A stretch of 45,063 nt of DNA from CALXOD01 sp964402715 (GCA_964402715.1 CAYODJ010000017.1:1-45063); one strand, 5' to 3'. Counted from the first letter of the stretch, positions 7,022-15,789 are shown. Notes: a model not told the origin generated them from the letters alone. Made by a program: numbers and translations.

Positions 7022-8380
7022 TCAGTTCCTCAGGCTGTGGATCGGGGCGGGGATGCGGCCGCCGCGCCGGATGAACCGCGACGGGGAGTACGTGTTGACC
7101 GCCATCACCGGCGCCTCGCCGAGCAGTCCGCCGAAGGAGACCGTGTCGCCGGGTCCGCGCCCGACGGCGGGAATCAGCCGCGCGGCGGTGGTCTTGTGGT
7201 TTATCACGCCGATCGCGACCTCGTCCGCGATGATCCCGGAGATCACGTCCGCCGGGGTGTCGCCCGGTATCGCGATCATGTCCAGACCGACCGAGCACAC
7301 CGCAGTCATCGCCTCGAGCTTCTCGATGTTCAGCGCGCCGCAGGCGGCGGCCGCCGTCATGCCGGCGTCCTCGGAGACGGGGATGAACGCTCCGGACAGC
7401 CCGCCGACGTGCGACGACGCCATCACGCCGCCTTTCTTGACCGCGTCGTTCAGCATCGCGAGCGCCGCGGTGGTGCCGTGGCACCCGCACTTCTCCAGAC
7501 CCATCGACTCCAGGATGAGCGCCACGGAGTCCCCGATCGCCGGGGTCGGCGCGAGCGAGAGATCGACGATGCCGAACGGCACGCCGAGCATCTTCGCCGC
7601 CTCGCACGCCACCAGCTGCCCGACGCGGGTGATCTTGAAGGCGGTGCGCTTGATCGTCTCCGCCACCTCGGTGAGGTCGCACGACCCCGCGCGGCGGACG
7701 GCGGACGCCACCACGCCCGGTCCGGAGACTCCGACATTGATCACGCACTCCGGCTCCCCGACGCCGTGGAACGCGCCCGCCATGAACGGGTTGTCCTCCG
7801 GAACGTTCGCGAACACCACCAGTTTCGCGCAGCCGACCGACTGCCGGTCGGCCGTCAGCTCGGCGGTTCTGCGCACCACGTGCCCCATCTCGGCCACCGC
7901 GTCCATGTTGACGCCGGAGCGGGAGCTGGCGACGTTGACGGACGAGCACACCAGCTCGGTCTCCGCGAGCGCCTGCGGGATCGCGTCGATGATGGCGCGG
8001 CTTCCGTCGGTGAATCCCTTCTGAACCAGCGCACTGTAACCGCCGATGAAGTCGATTCCGAGATCATGCGCCGCCCGGTCGAGCGTCCCGGCCAGCTTCA
8101 CCGCCTCGTCGGCGTTCAGATTTCCGGCCAGAAACGCGAGCGGAGTGACGGCGACGCGCTTGTTGATGACGGGGACGCCGTACTTCTTCTCGATGGCGTC
8201 GCCGGCCTCGACGAGGCCGCTCGCGCGCTTCATTATCCGGTCGTAGACGCGGGCGCGGAGCCTGCCGGCGTCGTCGCACTGGCAGCCGAAGAGGGAGATT
8301 CCCATCGTGATGGTGCGGACGTCGAGGCGCTCGTCGCGGATCATGCTGATGGTCTCGAGAATGTCCCTGGAGTCCAGCAT
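7022..8380 (-). CDS. UPF0210 (PFL, DUF711) family protein
   Basis: A 452-residue protein of the UPF0210/PFL family, whose biochemical role is not established; the fold is related to glycyl-radical enzymes such as pyruvate formate lyase. Family-typical stretches are visible: TITMGISLFGC near the N-terminus, NVPEDNPFMAGAFHGVGE, VGVSGPGVV, GIVDLSLAPTPAIGDSVA, and the C-terminal RIPAPIHSLRN. The reading frame runs further upstream over the neighbouring ACT gene, but the real start is ATG 8380 (MLDSRDILETI), 2 nt after the ACT gene stop. That spacing implies translational coupling. The pair ACT protein plus UPF0210 is conserved in many bacteria, where the ACT protein is thought to sense a small ligand. 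Convergent with the BtuF-like gene across a 33-nt gap holding a GC palindrome (6995-7006). Confidence 0.9.
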   Translation of the reverse strand: MLDSRDILETISMIRDERLDVRTITMGISLFGCQCDDAGRLRARVYDRIMKRASGLVEAGDAIEKKYGVPVINKRVAVTPLAFLAGNLNADEAVKLAGTLDRAAHDLGIDFIGGYSALVQKGFTDGSRAIIDAIPQALAETELVCSSVNVASSRSGVNMDAVAEMGHVVRRTAELTADRQSVGCAKLVVFANVPEDNPFMAGAFHGVGEPECVINVGVSGPGVVASAVRRAGSCDLTEVAETIKRTAFKITRVGQLVACEAAKMLGVPFGIVDLSLAPTPAIGDSVALILESMGLEKCGCHGTTAALAMLNDAVKKGGVMASSHVGGLSGAFIPVSEDAGMTAAAACGALNIEKLEAMTAVCSVGLDMIAIPGDTPADVISGIIADEVAIGVINHKTTAARLIPAVGRGPGDTVSFGGLLGEAPVMAVNTYSPSRFIRRGGRIPAPIHSLRN

Positions 8381-8382
8381 GG

Positions 8383-8652
8383 TCAGATCCTGTGCATGGA
8401 GTTGAAGATGTCCTCGTGCATGACGTGGACGTCCAGACCGTTCCGTCCGCCGAGAGCGGACATGTGGTCGACGAAGTCGTTGAACGGCGTCGTCAGGCCG
8501 CGGATGTCGACGATCATGATCATCGTGAAATACTGGTTCAGCACGGTCTGCGAGATGTCGACGATGTTCGCGCCGCACTCCGCGCACCCGGCGCTGACCT
8601 TGGCTATGATGCCGACGCAATCGCGTCCGACGACGGAGACGACCGCCTTCAT
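8383..8652 (-). CDS. ACT-domain protein, UPF0237 family
   Basis: An 89-residue stand-alone ACT domain (MKAVVSVVGRDCVGIIAKVS, then ANIVDISQTVLNQYFTMIM), about the usual length for UPF0237 proteins. ACT domains bind amino acids or related ligands as dimers. The start is ATG 8652 with GGAG about 8 nt upstream. The gene ends 2 nt before the UPF0210 start and has its own promoter at 8692-8720, so the two form an operon. The ligand is unknown. GcvR-like regulation of glycine metabolism has been suggested for relatives, but nothing here supports it. Confidence 0.9.
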   Translation of the reverse strand: MKAVVSVVGRDCVGIIAKVSAGCAECGANIVDISQTVLNQYFTMIMIVDIRGLTTPFNDFVDHMSALGGRNGLDVHVMHEDIFNSMHRI

Positions 8653-8691
8653 GATGAAACTCCCGTGAATGAATGAATGTTCAGCCGCGTT

Positions 8692-8720
8692 AGTATATGC
8701 CGCGCGACCGCGAAATGCAA
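8692..8720 (-). promoter_or_regulatory. Predicted promoter of the ACT-UPF0210 operon
   Basis: On the minus strand TTGCAT (8715-8720), exactly 17 bp, then TATACT (8692-8697); the start codon follows 40 bp downstream. A close match to the sigma-70 consensus. Confidence 0.75.
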
Positions 8721-8790
8721 CCGGCGGACGACGTTTTCACGGGCGGCCTCCACGCGGGGAGGTTCCGCCGCAGATCCGTCCCCGGGCGGC

Positions 8791-9629
8791 TCACGGCCGG
8801 TCCGGCCGTCCTTCCCGGCTCCGGAGAATGGACGACAGGTGAGCCTCCGCCGTGCATTTCTCCAGGCCGGGCAGCCCGGGGGAGTCGGTCGTGCCGAACT
8901 TCTTCAGAAGCAGCCGTCCGAGCTCCGCCGCGTCGGGGCGCGGATGCGCGGCCGCGTACTCGTCGGCGGTCCGGGCGTAATCCATGACCGTCCGGCGGCA
9001 GATTCCGAGGAACTCCGGTATCTCCCCGCCGGGGACTTCGCCGTCGTACGGCGCGCAGGCGTGTCCGCAGTACATGCGCCTGATTACGCGCCGTCTGAGC
9101 ACGTCCTCCATTTTCGCGACGCTGCGCAGATACGCCTCCGGATCGGAGTACAGTGCGACGCCGGTGAAAGGCGTGCCGCGGCCCTGGAAGGCGTCGCCGG
9201 CGAACAGCGTTCCGCTCTCCGGCTCCAGCACGCACACGGAATCCGGCGAGTGCCCGGGGTGTGGATGATTTCGAACCGGAACCCCGCCGCGGCGATTTCC
9301 GATCCGTCCTCCAGCGTCAGATCCGGACGGAAGCCGGCTTTCTCCATTCCGGCGGCGCCGGCGCTGTGGATCGCGAACCTGGCGTCGCACAGCGTCCGCA
9401 GCACGGCGTTCCCTCCCGCGTGATCGTCGTGGCAGTGGGTGTTGACGACCAGCCGGAGCGCCGAGACGGGAAAGCCGCAACTGCGGAACCGCGGCAGCAG
9501 GAAGCTTTCCACCGATTCCGGAAGGGCGGCGTCGATCAGGACTCCGCCGGACTCCCCGGTCAGCAGAAGCGCTCCGGTGAACGAACAGCCGAAAGGACAG
9601 CGGAGATAGCGGATTTCCGCGCCGTTCAT
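8791..9629 (-). pseudogene. Metallo-beta-lactamase-fold hydrolase with a single frameshift
   Basis: The first frame (from ATG 9629, strong AGGAGG ribosome site) encodes MNGAEIRYLRC through the metal site NTHCHDDHAGG (HxHxDH, about residue 65) up to IIHTPG. The protein then continues in another frame as HSPDSVCVLEPESGTLFAGDAF and runs to 8791. One base pair appears missing near 9252: adding a G on the plus strand restores HTPGHSPDSV, the usual glyoxalase II/MBL motif. The total is about 280 residues, a normal length for the family. A single 1-bp deletion in an otherwise intact gene may be a sequencing or assembly error rather than a true pseudogene. The substrate is not identifiable. It lies 63 nt downstream of the hypothetical gene at 9693-10361 on the same strand. 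Confidence 0.75.
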
Positions 9630-9692
9630 GAAAGCCTCCTCGCCGGGAGTTTCCGCGCCGGCGCGCGGCGGCGCGTCCCCCGCGGATCCCGT

Positions 9693-10361
9693 CTACGGAT
9701 TCTGCGGAGCCGGATCCGGGAAGTCCGTCTGCCGCGACTCATGGAACAGCCGGTGGTGCTCCCTGTAGGACTTCTGATAACGCTCGGCGTTCGTCTTGTC
9801 GAAGTTCTTGGCGGCGTACTCGCGGTAGCGCATCATCTGCCGCTGACCCGACTCGAAGAGATTCCGGAACTGGCCGACCAGATTGACCTCGCCCTCGCCG
9901 AGCTGTCTCGCGTCCCGCGAGAAGTTGACGTCCGGGTGGAGCATCTGATAGAAGTTCTCCTTCCCGGGCGCCCGGAACAGGCTTTCCGACAGATCGCTCA
10001 GTATCTCCAGTGCGCCGATTATCTGCCGCAGCATCTGCCAGCAGCAGAGCTGCCGCCGTTCGCGCGACTCGGTGTCCGGGCTGGTCAGCGTCATGAGGAT
10101 CGACTCGGTGTCCTCGATGGCGCGCTCGAGCAGCGCGCCCACGTGCCGGTAGCACAGGCGGCGCTCGGCCTCGGCGAGGGCGAAGAGATCCCCGCGCATC
10201 AGCTCGCCGATCCTGTCCCCGACCGCGTCCCTGCGCCCCATCCATGCCGGAAGATTCATCTTCACCATGAAATCGACGGACGGCGCGGCGGTCTTCGCGG
10301 ATTCGGAGAGTGACCTGAGATTCTTCCTTATCTTGTCGAAAATTTCGTTGTGCGGAGCCAT
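9693..10361 (-). CDS. Conserved-looking hypothetical protein, helical
   Basis: A 222-residue soluble protein I do not recognise. It has no signal peptide or membrane segment, and predicted secondary structure by eye is almost all alpha-helix, with charged repeats such as ALAEAERRLCYRHVGALLERAIEDTES. The C-terminus (ESRQTDFPDPAPQNP) is Pro-rich and probably disordered. ATG 10361 has AAGGA 3-4 nt upstream and a promoter at 10428-10456. It sits between clpC and the MBL-fold gene, all on the minus strand. Its acyclic, helical character and the neighbour clpC hint at an adaptor-like role, but there is no direct support. The strong codon bias matching its neighbours says it is a real gene. Confidence 0.7.
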   Translation of the reverse strand: MAPHNEIFDKIRKNLRSLSESAKTAAPSVDFMVKMNLPAWMGRRDAVGDRIGELMRGDLFALAEAERRLCYRHVGALLERAIEDTESILMTLTSPDTESRERRQLCCWQMLRQIIGALEILSDLSESLFRAPGKENFYQMLHPDVNFSRDARQLGEGEVNLVGQFRNLFESGQRQMMRYREYAAKNFDKTNAERYQKSYREHHRLFHESRQTDFPDPAPQNP

Positions 10362-10427
10362 GATTCCTTGTCCGGTTTTCAGGAACGGGGGAGCGGCCGC
10401 CGCCGAGCGGCGGAGACGGCGCGGATT

Positions 10428-10456
10428 AATTTAGCACCGGAACGCGGTCGCGGCAA
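10428..10456 (-). promoter_or_regulatory. Predicted promoter of the hypothetical gene at 9693-10361
   Basis: On the minus strand TTGCCG (10451-10456), 17 bp, TAAATT (10428-10433), 67 bp before the start. Confidence 0.6.
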
Positions 10457-10504
10457 GCGGAGATCCGCGGTTTTTCCGGAACGGGATCGGATTTTCCCCC
10501 GGCG

Positions 10505-13039
10505 TCACGCCGTCTTTCTGCGGCGCCGCCGCGGAGCGGCCGCGTCGTCGCCGGCGCTTTCCGGAAAAAGCAGCAGCTTCTGGTTGTCCAGCACCGCCCT
10601 GATCGCGGAGGTTCCGTCGGGCATCCCCTTCAGCAGCTCCTCCGCCAGCGGATCCTCGAGCATCCGCTCCACCGTGCGGCGGAGCGGACGCGCACCGTAC
10701 TCCGGCTCGTAGCCCTTGTCGATCAGGAAATTCTTGACGTCGTCCGGGAGTTCGAGGGACAGTCCCCTGATCGCCAGTCGGTCCTTGAGCTTGCCGACCT
10801 CGATGTCCACGATGGCGAGCAGATCCTCGCGCGTCAGCCGCCGGAAGACGATCAGCTCGTCCAGACGGTTGACGAACTCCGGTTTGAAGAACTTGCGCGC
10901 GGTGTCCAGCAGCAGATCCCGTTTCTTCTCCATGTCGAGCTCCGAGCCGCCGCTGAAGCCGAGTCCCTGTCCGCCCTTGGCCAGCTGCTCGGCGCCGACG
11001 TTGCTGGTCATGATGATGACCGTGTTGCGGAAATCCACCCTGCGCCCGAGCGAATCGGTGATCCGGCCCTCCTCCAGAATCTGCAGCAGGATGTGCATGA
11101 GATCCGGGTGAGCCTTCTCCACCTCGTCGAACAGCACGACCGAATACGGCCGCCGCCGCACCCGCTCGGTCAGCGTCCCGCCCTCCTCGTGTCCGACGTA
11201 TCCAGGCGGGGCTCCGATCAGGCGCGAGACGTTGAACTTCTCCATGTACTCCGACATGTCCACCTGAATCAGGGCGTCGGCGTCGCCGAACATGAATTCC
11301 GCCAGCGCCTTGGCCAGCAGCGTCTTCCCGACTCCGGTCGGGCCGAGGAACAGGAAGGAGCCGATCGGCCGGCAGGGGTTCTTCAGATCGGCGCGGGAAC
11401 GGCGCAGCGCCCTGGAAACCACCGAAATCGCCTCGCTCTGGCCGATGACCGACTTGCCCAGCTCGCTTTCCATGCGCAGCAGCTTGCGGTTCTCGCCCTC
11501 CTCCATCTCCTGCAGCGGCACGCCGGTCAGCTTCGCCACGACGAAGGCCATGTCCTGGCTGGTGACCACCGGGGGGTTCTCCGCGCAGGAGTCCTGCCAC
11601 TTCCGATGCAGCTCCTCCAGTTTCTCCTTGCACGCGCGTTCGCGGTCCCTGCACCGGGCGGCGGTCTCGAAATCCTGCTCGGCGATCGCCTCCTCCTTCT
11701 CGTGACGCACCGCCGCCAGATCCTCCTCGATCCGCGACGTGTCCGGCGGAGCCTCCACGCTGTTGATCCGGGTGCGGGCGCCGGCCTCGTCCATGATGTC
11801 GATCGCCTTGTCCGGCAGGAAGCGGCCGGGGATGTAGCGGTCGGACAGGCGCACGGCCGCCTCCAGGGCGTCGGGCGCGTAGCGGACGTGATGGTATTTC
11901 TCGTACGTTTCGCGGAGCCCCTCGAGAATGCGGATCGAGTCGCCGATGTCCGGGGGATTGACCATGATCGGCTGGAAGCGGCGCTCCAGCGCGGCGTCCT
12001 TCTCTATGCCCTTGCGGTATTCGTCGAGAGTGGTGGCTCCGACGCACTGAAGCTCGCCGCGCGCCAGCGCCGGCTTGATGATGTTGGCCGCGTCCATGGC
12101 TCCCTCGGCTCCGCCGGCCCCGACGATGGAATGCAGCTCGTCGATGAAGAGAATCACCTTCCTGGAGTTGCGCGCCTCGTCGATCACCGCCTTGAGCCGT
12201 TCCTCGAACTGCCCGCGGTACTTGGTGCCCGCGACCATCAGCGGCAGATCGAGCGAGAACACCTTCTTGTTGGCGAGCAGCTCCGGGACCCTGTCCGCCG
12301 TGATCGCCTGGGCCAGACCCTCGATGATGGCCGTCTTGCCGACGCCCGCCTCGCCGATCAGCACCGGGTTGTTCTTGGTGCGCCGGCAGAGAATCTGAAT
12401 GACCCGCTCGATTTCGTCCTTGCGCCCGATGACCGGATCCAGTTCGTTTCGCGCCGCCAGATCCGTCAGGTTTCTTCCGAACGCGTTCAGCGCGGGAAGT
12501 CCGTCCGGATCGCCGCCGTTCGCTGGGGGGGCGGCGGGGCCTGCGTTCTTCGTGTCGCCGCCGTCCTCGGGCAGATAATCCGAATCGAGGGCGCGCACCA
12601 CCTGCTCGCGGACTTTCTCCGGATCGACGTGAAGATTGGCCAGCACCCTGGCGGACGCGCTCCCCCCCTCGCGGAGCAGCGCCAGCAGCAGATGCTCGGT
12701 GCCGATGAAATTGTAGTTCATGGACTGCGCCTCGGTGGCCGCGAGCACCAGGACCCGCTTCAGCCGCGGGGTCAGCGGCGGCGTTCCCTCCGTCTTGGTC
12801 TCGCCGCCGGCGCCGCAGGCTTTCTCCACCTCCAGCCGCAGCTGATCCAGACTCAGCCCCAGCTCCCTGAGGGCGTCCACCGCGACGCCCTCGCCGAGAC
12901 GCAGTATGCCCAGCAGCAGATGCTCGGTGCCGATGTAGTCGTGGTTGAACCGTTCCGCCTCCTTGCGCGCGAATATGAACACCTGACGCGCCCGCGGCGT
13001 CAGGTTGCTGAAATGTCTCTTGTCGTCGGATTCAGGCAT
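10505..13039 (-). CDS. clpC: ATP-dependent Clp protease ATPase ClpC
   Basis: An 844-residue HSP100 unfoldase that feeds substrates to ClpP. Domains in order: double Clp-N repeat (1-150; HDYIGTEHLLLGILRLGEG and NYNFIGTEHLLLALLREGG), first AAA+ module with Walker A GEAGVGKT and Walker B VILFIDELH, a middle segment with a UVR-like motif (AIAEQDFETAARCRDRE) typical of ClpC rather than ClpB or ClpA, and a second AAA+ module with GPTGVGKT and the Clp D2-small C-terminal part. The C-terminus ends in a basic, Arg-rich tail. A linker of low complexity (about 150-180) separates the N-domain. ATG 13039 has GGAGGTG about 8 nt upstream and a likely promoter further up. No mcsA/mcsB or ctsR gene is adjacent, so arginine-phosphate quality control is not indicated locally. 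Confidence 0.96.
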   Translation of the reverse strand: MPESDDKRHFSNLTPRARQVFIFARKEAERFNHDYIGTEHLLLGILRLGEGVAVDALRELGLSLDQLRLEVEKACGAGGETKTEGTPPLTPRLKRVLVLAATEAQSMNYNFIGTEHLLLALLREGGSASARVLANLHVDPEKVREQVVRALDSDYLPEDGGDTKNAGPAAPPANGGDPDGLPALNAFGRNLTDLAARNELDPVIGRKDEIERVIQILCRRTKNNPVLIGEAGVGKTAIIEGLAQAITADRVPELLANKKVFSLDLPLMVAGTKYRGQFEERLKAVIDEARNSRKVILFIDELHSIVGAGGAEGAMDAANIIKPALARGELQCVGATTLDEYRKGIEKDAALERRFQPIMVNPPDIGDSIRILEGLRETYEKYHHVRYAPDALEAAVRLSDRYIPGRFLPDKAIDIMDEAGARTRINSVEAPPDTSRIEEDLAAVRHEKEEAIAEQDFETAARCRDRERACKEKLEELHRKWQDSCAENPPVVTSQDMAFVVAKLTGVPLQEMEEGENRKLLRMESELGKSVIGQSEAISVVSRALRRSRADLKNPCRPIGSFLFLGPTGVGKTLLAKALAEFMFGDADALIQVDMSEYMEKFNVSRLIGAPPGYVGHEEGGTLTERVRRRPYSVVLFDEVEKAHPDLMHILLQILEEGRITDSLGRRVDFRNTVIIMTSNVGAEQLAKGGQGLGFSGGSELDMEKKRDLLLDTARKFFKPEFVNRLDELIVFRRLTREDLLAIVDIEVGKLKDRLAIRGLSLELPDDVKNFLIDKGYEPEYGARPLRRTVERMLEDPLAEELLKGMPDGTSAIRAVLDNQKLLLFPESAGDDAAAPRRRRRKTA

Positions 13040-13075
13040 AGGTCATCACCTCCGTTACGAATGTGTACGGCAACT

Positions 13076-13102
13076 AATATACATCCTGCGGCGGAAAAGC
13101 AA
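13076..13102 (-). promoter_or_regulatory. Candidate promoter of clpC
   Basis: On the minus strand TATATT (13076-13081) is an excellent -10. The nearest -35 is TTGCTT (13097-13102) with a short 15-bp spacer. No CIRCE or CtsR-type direct repeat is visible. Confidence 0.5.
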
Positions 13103-13168
13103 ATCCGCCCGCGCCCGCCGGCGGCGGGGAGGGGACGCGGCCCCGGATCCGTCCGGAGGCCGCGGGGA

Positions 13169-14407
13169 TCACCGGTCGGAAACCAGTCCGTAGAGCATCC
13201 GCAGCGCGGCGGCGCAGGAGCGGCGGCGCACGGCGTCGCGGCCGCCGGAGAATCTGTATTCGCGCACTTCCTCCGAGCCGCCGCACGACGCCGCCGCGTA
13301 CACGAGACCGACTGGCTTCAGATCCGTGCCTCCGCCGGGTCCGGCGATTCCCGTGACGGCGGCCGCGCAGTCGGTGCGCAGCAGACGCCGGACGCCCCGC
13401 GACATGGCCAGCGCACATCCGGCACTGACCGCTCCGTCGCCGGCGAGAATCTCGTCCGGAACGCCGAGGACGTCCTTCTTCACCCGGTTGTCGTAGGCGG
13501 CCACTCCGCCCCTGAACACCGCGGAGGCTCCCGGAACGGCGGTCACGGCCGCCGAGACGAGACCGCCGGTGCAGGACTCGGCCAGACCGAGCGTGAGCCC
13601 GCCGTCCTTCAGCGCCGCTATCAGCGCCTCGGCGACGGAGAAGCATCCCTCGGGCAGGACCGATCCCGCGAACATGCCGTACGCCTCCCGGAAATCCCTG
13701 TCCAGAAGGGAGGCGTCCGACGCCGACAGGAACACCCTCACGCCTCCGGCCTCGGCGCAGTAGGCGAGCGACGTTCCGCCGGCGGCGGAAAGAGGAGCGA
13801 GCTTCTCCTCGATCTGCAGCTCGCCTCCGCCGACGACGAAGAAGCCGCGCGTGAAAATCCGCCCGCCGCCGGCGTTCAGCGACGCCAGGCGCGGCAGTAC
13901 TTCGGCGGTCAGCATCGGCTCCATCTCCGCCGGAGGCCCGGGCAGCAGGAAAACGTGACAGGCGTGGCCGGCGTAGGAGGCGCTCAGGTGAAGACCCGGT
14001 GCGCTGCCGACGCCGTTCGGCAGAATCTCCGCGCCGTCGGGCACGTCCGCCTGACGGAGGAGCGACGCCGGAACGGGGAGGCCGGGATGACGCCTCCGGT
14101 GGGCGCGGCGCAGCTCGTCGGCCAGACCTGCGGAGCGGACGAGCGGCGTTCCGAAGAATTCCGCGGCGACGTCCCTGGTCAGGTCGTCCGCAGTGGATCC
14201 GAGACCTCCGGTCGAGATGATCACGTCGCCGGACATGGCGGCCTGGTGGAAGGCGGAGATCAGGGATCCGCGGTCGTCGTCCACGGTCTGGGCGCGCCGC
14301 ACCGTCAGACCGGCGGCGGCGATCGTCCGTCCGATGACGGCGAGGTTGGTGTTGACCCTGGTTCCACGCAGAAGCTCGGCACCGGTGGAGATGACTTCGA
14401 TTCGCAT
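13169..14407 (-). CDS. cinA: CinA-family protein (nicotinamide-nucleotide amidase / molybdopterin-binding domain)
   Basis: A 412-residue CinA. The N-terminal MoCF-like domain (MRIEVISTGAELLRGTRVNTN, then ISTGGLGSTADDLT) is followed by a C-terminal CinA amidase domain with LGLAESCTGGLVSAAVTAVPGAS and AVTGIAGPGGGTDLKPVGLVY. The CinA C-domain (PncC) deamidates nicotinamide mononucleotide, and the N-domain of related proteins has ADP-ribose pyrophosphatase activity, so a pyridine-nucleotide salvage role is likely. A longer GTG start at 14452 is possible in frame, but the divergent promoter places transcription start about there, so ATG 14407 is preferred. The C-terminus is a normal family end. 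Divergent from aroA. Confidence 0.9.
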   Translation of the reverse strand: MRIEVISTGAELLRGTRVNTNLAVIGRTIAAAGLTVRRAQTVDDDRGSLISAFHQAAMSGDVIISTGGLGSTADDLTRDVAAEFFGTPLVRSAGLADELRRAHRRRHPGLPVPASLLRQADVPDGAEILPNGVGSAPGLHLSASYAGHACHVFLLPGPPAEMEPMLTAEVLPRLASLNAGGGRIFTRGFFVVGGGELQIEEKLAPLSAAGGTSLAYCAEAGGVRVFLSASDASLLDRDFREAYGMFAGSVLPEGCFSVAEALIAALKDGGLTLGLAESCTGGLVSAAVTAVPGASAVFRGGVAAYDNRVKKDVLGVPDEILAGDGAVSAGCALAMSRGVRRLLRTDCAAAVTGIAGPGGGTDLKPVGLVYAAASCGGSEEVREYRFSGGRDAVRRRSCAAALRMLYGLVSDR

Positions 14408-14431
14408 GGACGGCCCGTGTGCGCGCAGGGG

Positions 14432-14460
14432 TTGCTTTGACTGCGACTTCACGTTAAATT
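14432..14460 (+). promoter_or_regulatory. Predicted promoter of aroA
   Basis: TTGCTT (14432-14437), 17 bp, TAAATT (14455-14460). Transcription would begin near 14467, which leaves almost no leader for an ATG at 14473 and so favours the aroA start at 14500. Confidence 0.65.
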
Positions 14461-14465
14461 AACGT
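14451..14465. promoter_or_regulatory. Palindrome over both divergent -10 elements
   Basis: ACGTTAA-A-TTAACGT is a perfect 7-1-7 inverted repeat. It contains the aroA -10 and the cinA -10, so a bound dimer could repress both genes. AT-rich -10 boxes facing each other may create such symmetry by chance. Confidence 0.45.
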
Positions 14466-14484
14466 CCCTGACATGTATTTGCAA
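14456..14484 (-). promoter_or_regulatory. Predicted promoter of cinA
   Basis: On the minus strand TTGCAA (14479-14484), 17 bp, TAATTT (14456-14461). It overlaps the aroA promoter face to face. Confidence 0.55.
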
Positions 14485-14499
14485 GGCGGGGTGGCTGCG

Positions 14500-15765
14500 A
14501 TGAAACTGAATGTGAGGCCGTCGAGGCTGGCGGGATCGATTGACGTTCCCGGTTCGAAATCCCATACCGTGCGCGGAGTCGTCGCCGCGCTGGCCGCCGA
14601 CGGGGTGAGCGTTCTGCGCAATCCGCTGGATTCCGCGGACACCCGCTCGGTGCTGAACGCGGCGGCGGCGCTCGGCGCGGTCTGCGAGGAGGACGGCGGC
14701 GTCTGGCGCATCGCCGGCGCCGGGGGCCGTCCGGCCGACCCCCGCGGGACTCTGGACATGGGGAACTCCGGCACCGGCCTGCGCCTCCTGACGGCCATGG
14801 CCGCTCTCGGCGACTTCCCGGTCAGCTTCGACGGAGACGCGTCGCTGCGGACCCGGACGATGGAGGGGCTGCTGACTTCCCTGCGGAGTCTCGGCGCCGA
14901 ATGCTCGTCCGCCGGCGGCAGATGCCCGCTGACGGTGCGCGGGCCGATCCGCGGCGGGGCCGCCGCGGTGGACGGGACGACCTCGCAGTTCCTGTCGGCG
15001 CTGCTTTTCGCGCTGCCGCTGGCCCGGGGGGACAGCGTTCTGGATCTGGATTTCCTCAACGAGAAGCCGTACGTGGACATCACCCTCGGCTGGCTGAAGC
15101 GTCTGGGCGTCCGCTGCCGCTGTTCGGAGGATCGGCTGCATTTCGAGATACCTGGCGGACAGCGCTACGGCGGATTCGACGCGACGGTGCCGGCGGATTT
15201 CTCCACGGCGGCGTTCCCCCTGATTGCCGCGGCCCTGGTCGGGGACGGGGTGGAGATCCGCAACCTGGATTTCACCGACGCGCAGGGCGACAAGGCCGTG
15301 TTCGGTTATCTGGAGAGCATGAACGCGTCCTGCCGCCGGGACGGGGAGCTGTTCGTGGAGCCGGCCGCTCCGCTGCGGGGACGGGACTTCGATCTCAACG
15401 CCACGCCCGACGCACTGCCGATCATGGCGGTTGCGGCGGCCGCGGCGAGGGGGACGACCCGGCTGCTGAACGTCCCGCAGGCCAGAATCAAGGAGACGGA
15501 TCGCATCGCCTGCATGACCGCGGAGCTGCGCAAGATGGGGGCGGCCGTCGAGGAGCTGCGCGACGGCATGGTGATCCGCGGGGGGGCGCTGCACGGCGCC
15601 GAGCTGGACGGCCGCGGAGATCACCGCGTCGCGATGGCTCTGGCGGTCGCCGCGCTGGCGGCGGACTCGCCTTCGGTCATTCATGGAATCGAGGCGGCGA
15701 CGGTCACGTACCCGGATTTCGTGAAGGATTTCAGAAAGCTCGGCGCGGAGTTCGAGGTCGGCTGA
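14500..15765 (+). CDS. aroA: 3-phosphoshikimate 1-carboxyvinyltransferase (EPSP synthase)
   Basis: A 421-residue EPSP synthase that joins PEP to shikimate-3-phosphate, the sixth shikimate-pathway step toward aromatic amino acids. Family marks: PGSKSHTVR near residue 20, MGNSGTGLRLL (the SGT loop near residue 90), RTRTMEGLL, DGTTSQFLSALL, and RIKETDRI followed by DHRVAMALAVAAL at the C-terminus. All are in the expected order for the two-domain inside-out barrel. ATG 14500 is chosen over an in-frame ATG at 14473 because MKLNVRPS starts the fold and the predicted transcription start is near 14467. A weak GGGG ribosome site lies about 9 nt upstream. It is divergent from cinA and followed by the convergent tRNA gene. 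No other aro gene is nearby. Confidence 0.95.
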   Translation: MKLNVRPSRLAGSIDVPGSKSHTVRGVVAALAADGVSVLRNPLDSADTRSVLNAAAALGAVCEEDGGVWRIAGAGGRPADPRGTLDMGNSGTGLRLLTAMAALGDFPVSFDGDASLRTRTMEGLLTSLRSLGAECSSAGGRCPLTVRGPIRGGAAAVDGTTSQFLSALLFALPLARGDSVLDLDFLNEKPYVDITLGWLKRLGVRCRCSEDRLHFEIPGGQRYGGFDATVPADFSTAAFPLIAAALVGDGVEIRNLDFTDAQGDKAVFGYLESMNASCRRDGELFVEPAAPLRGRDFDLNATPDALPIMAVAAAAARGTTRLLNVPQARIKETDRIACMTAELRKMGAAVEELRDGMVIRGGALHGAELDGRGDHRVAMALAVAALAADSPSVIHGIEAATVTYPDFVKDFRKLGAEFEVG

Positions 15766-15789
15766 TCCGCGGTCCCGGCGGCGGATTGA

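Noticed and set aside
11093..14440. A 1115-codon plus-strand frame
   Set aside because: It is antisense to clpC and cinA, which are certain, and has no ribosome site or domain.
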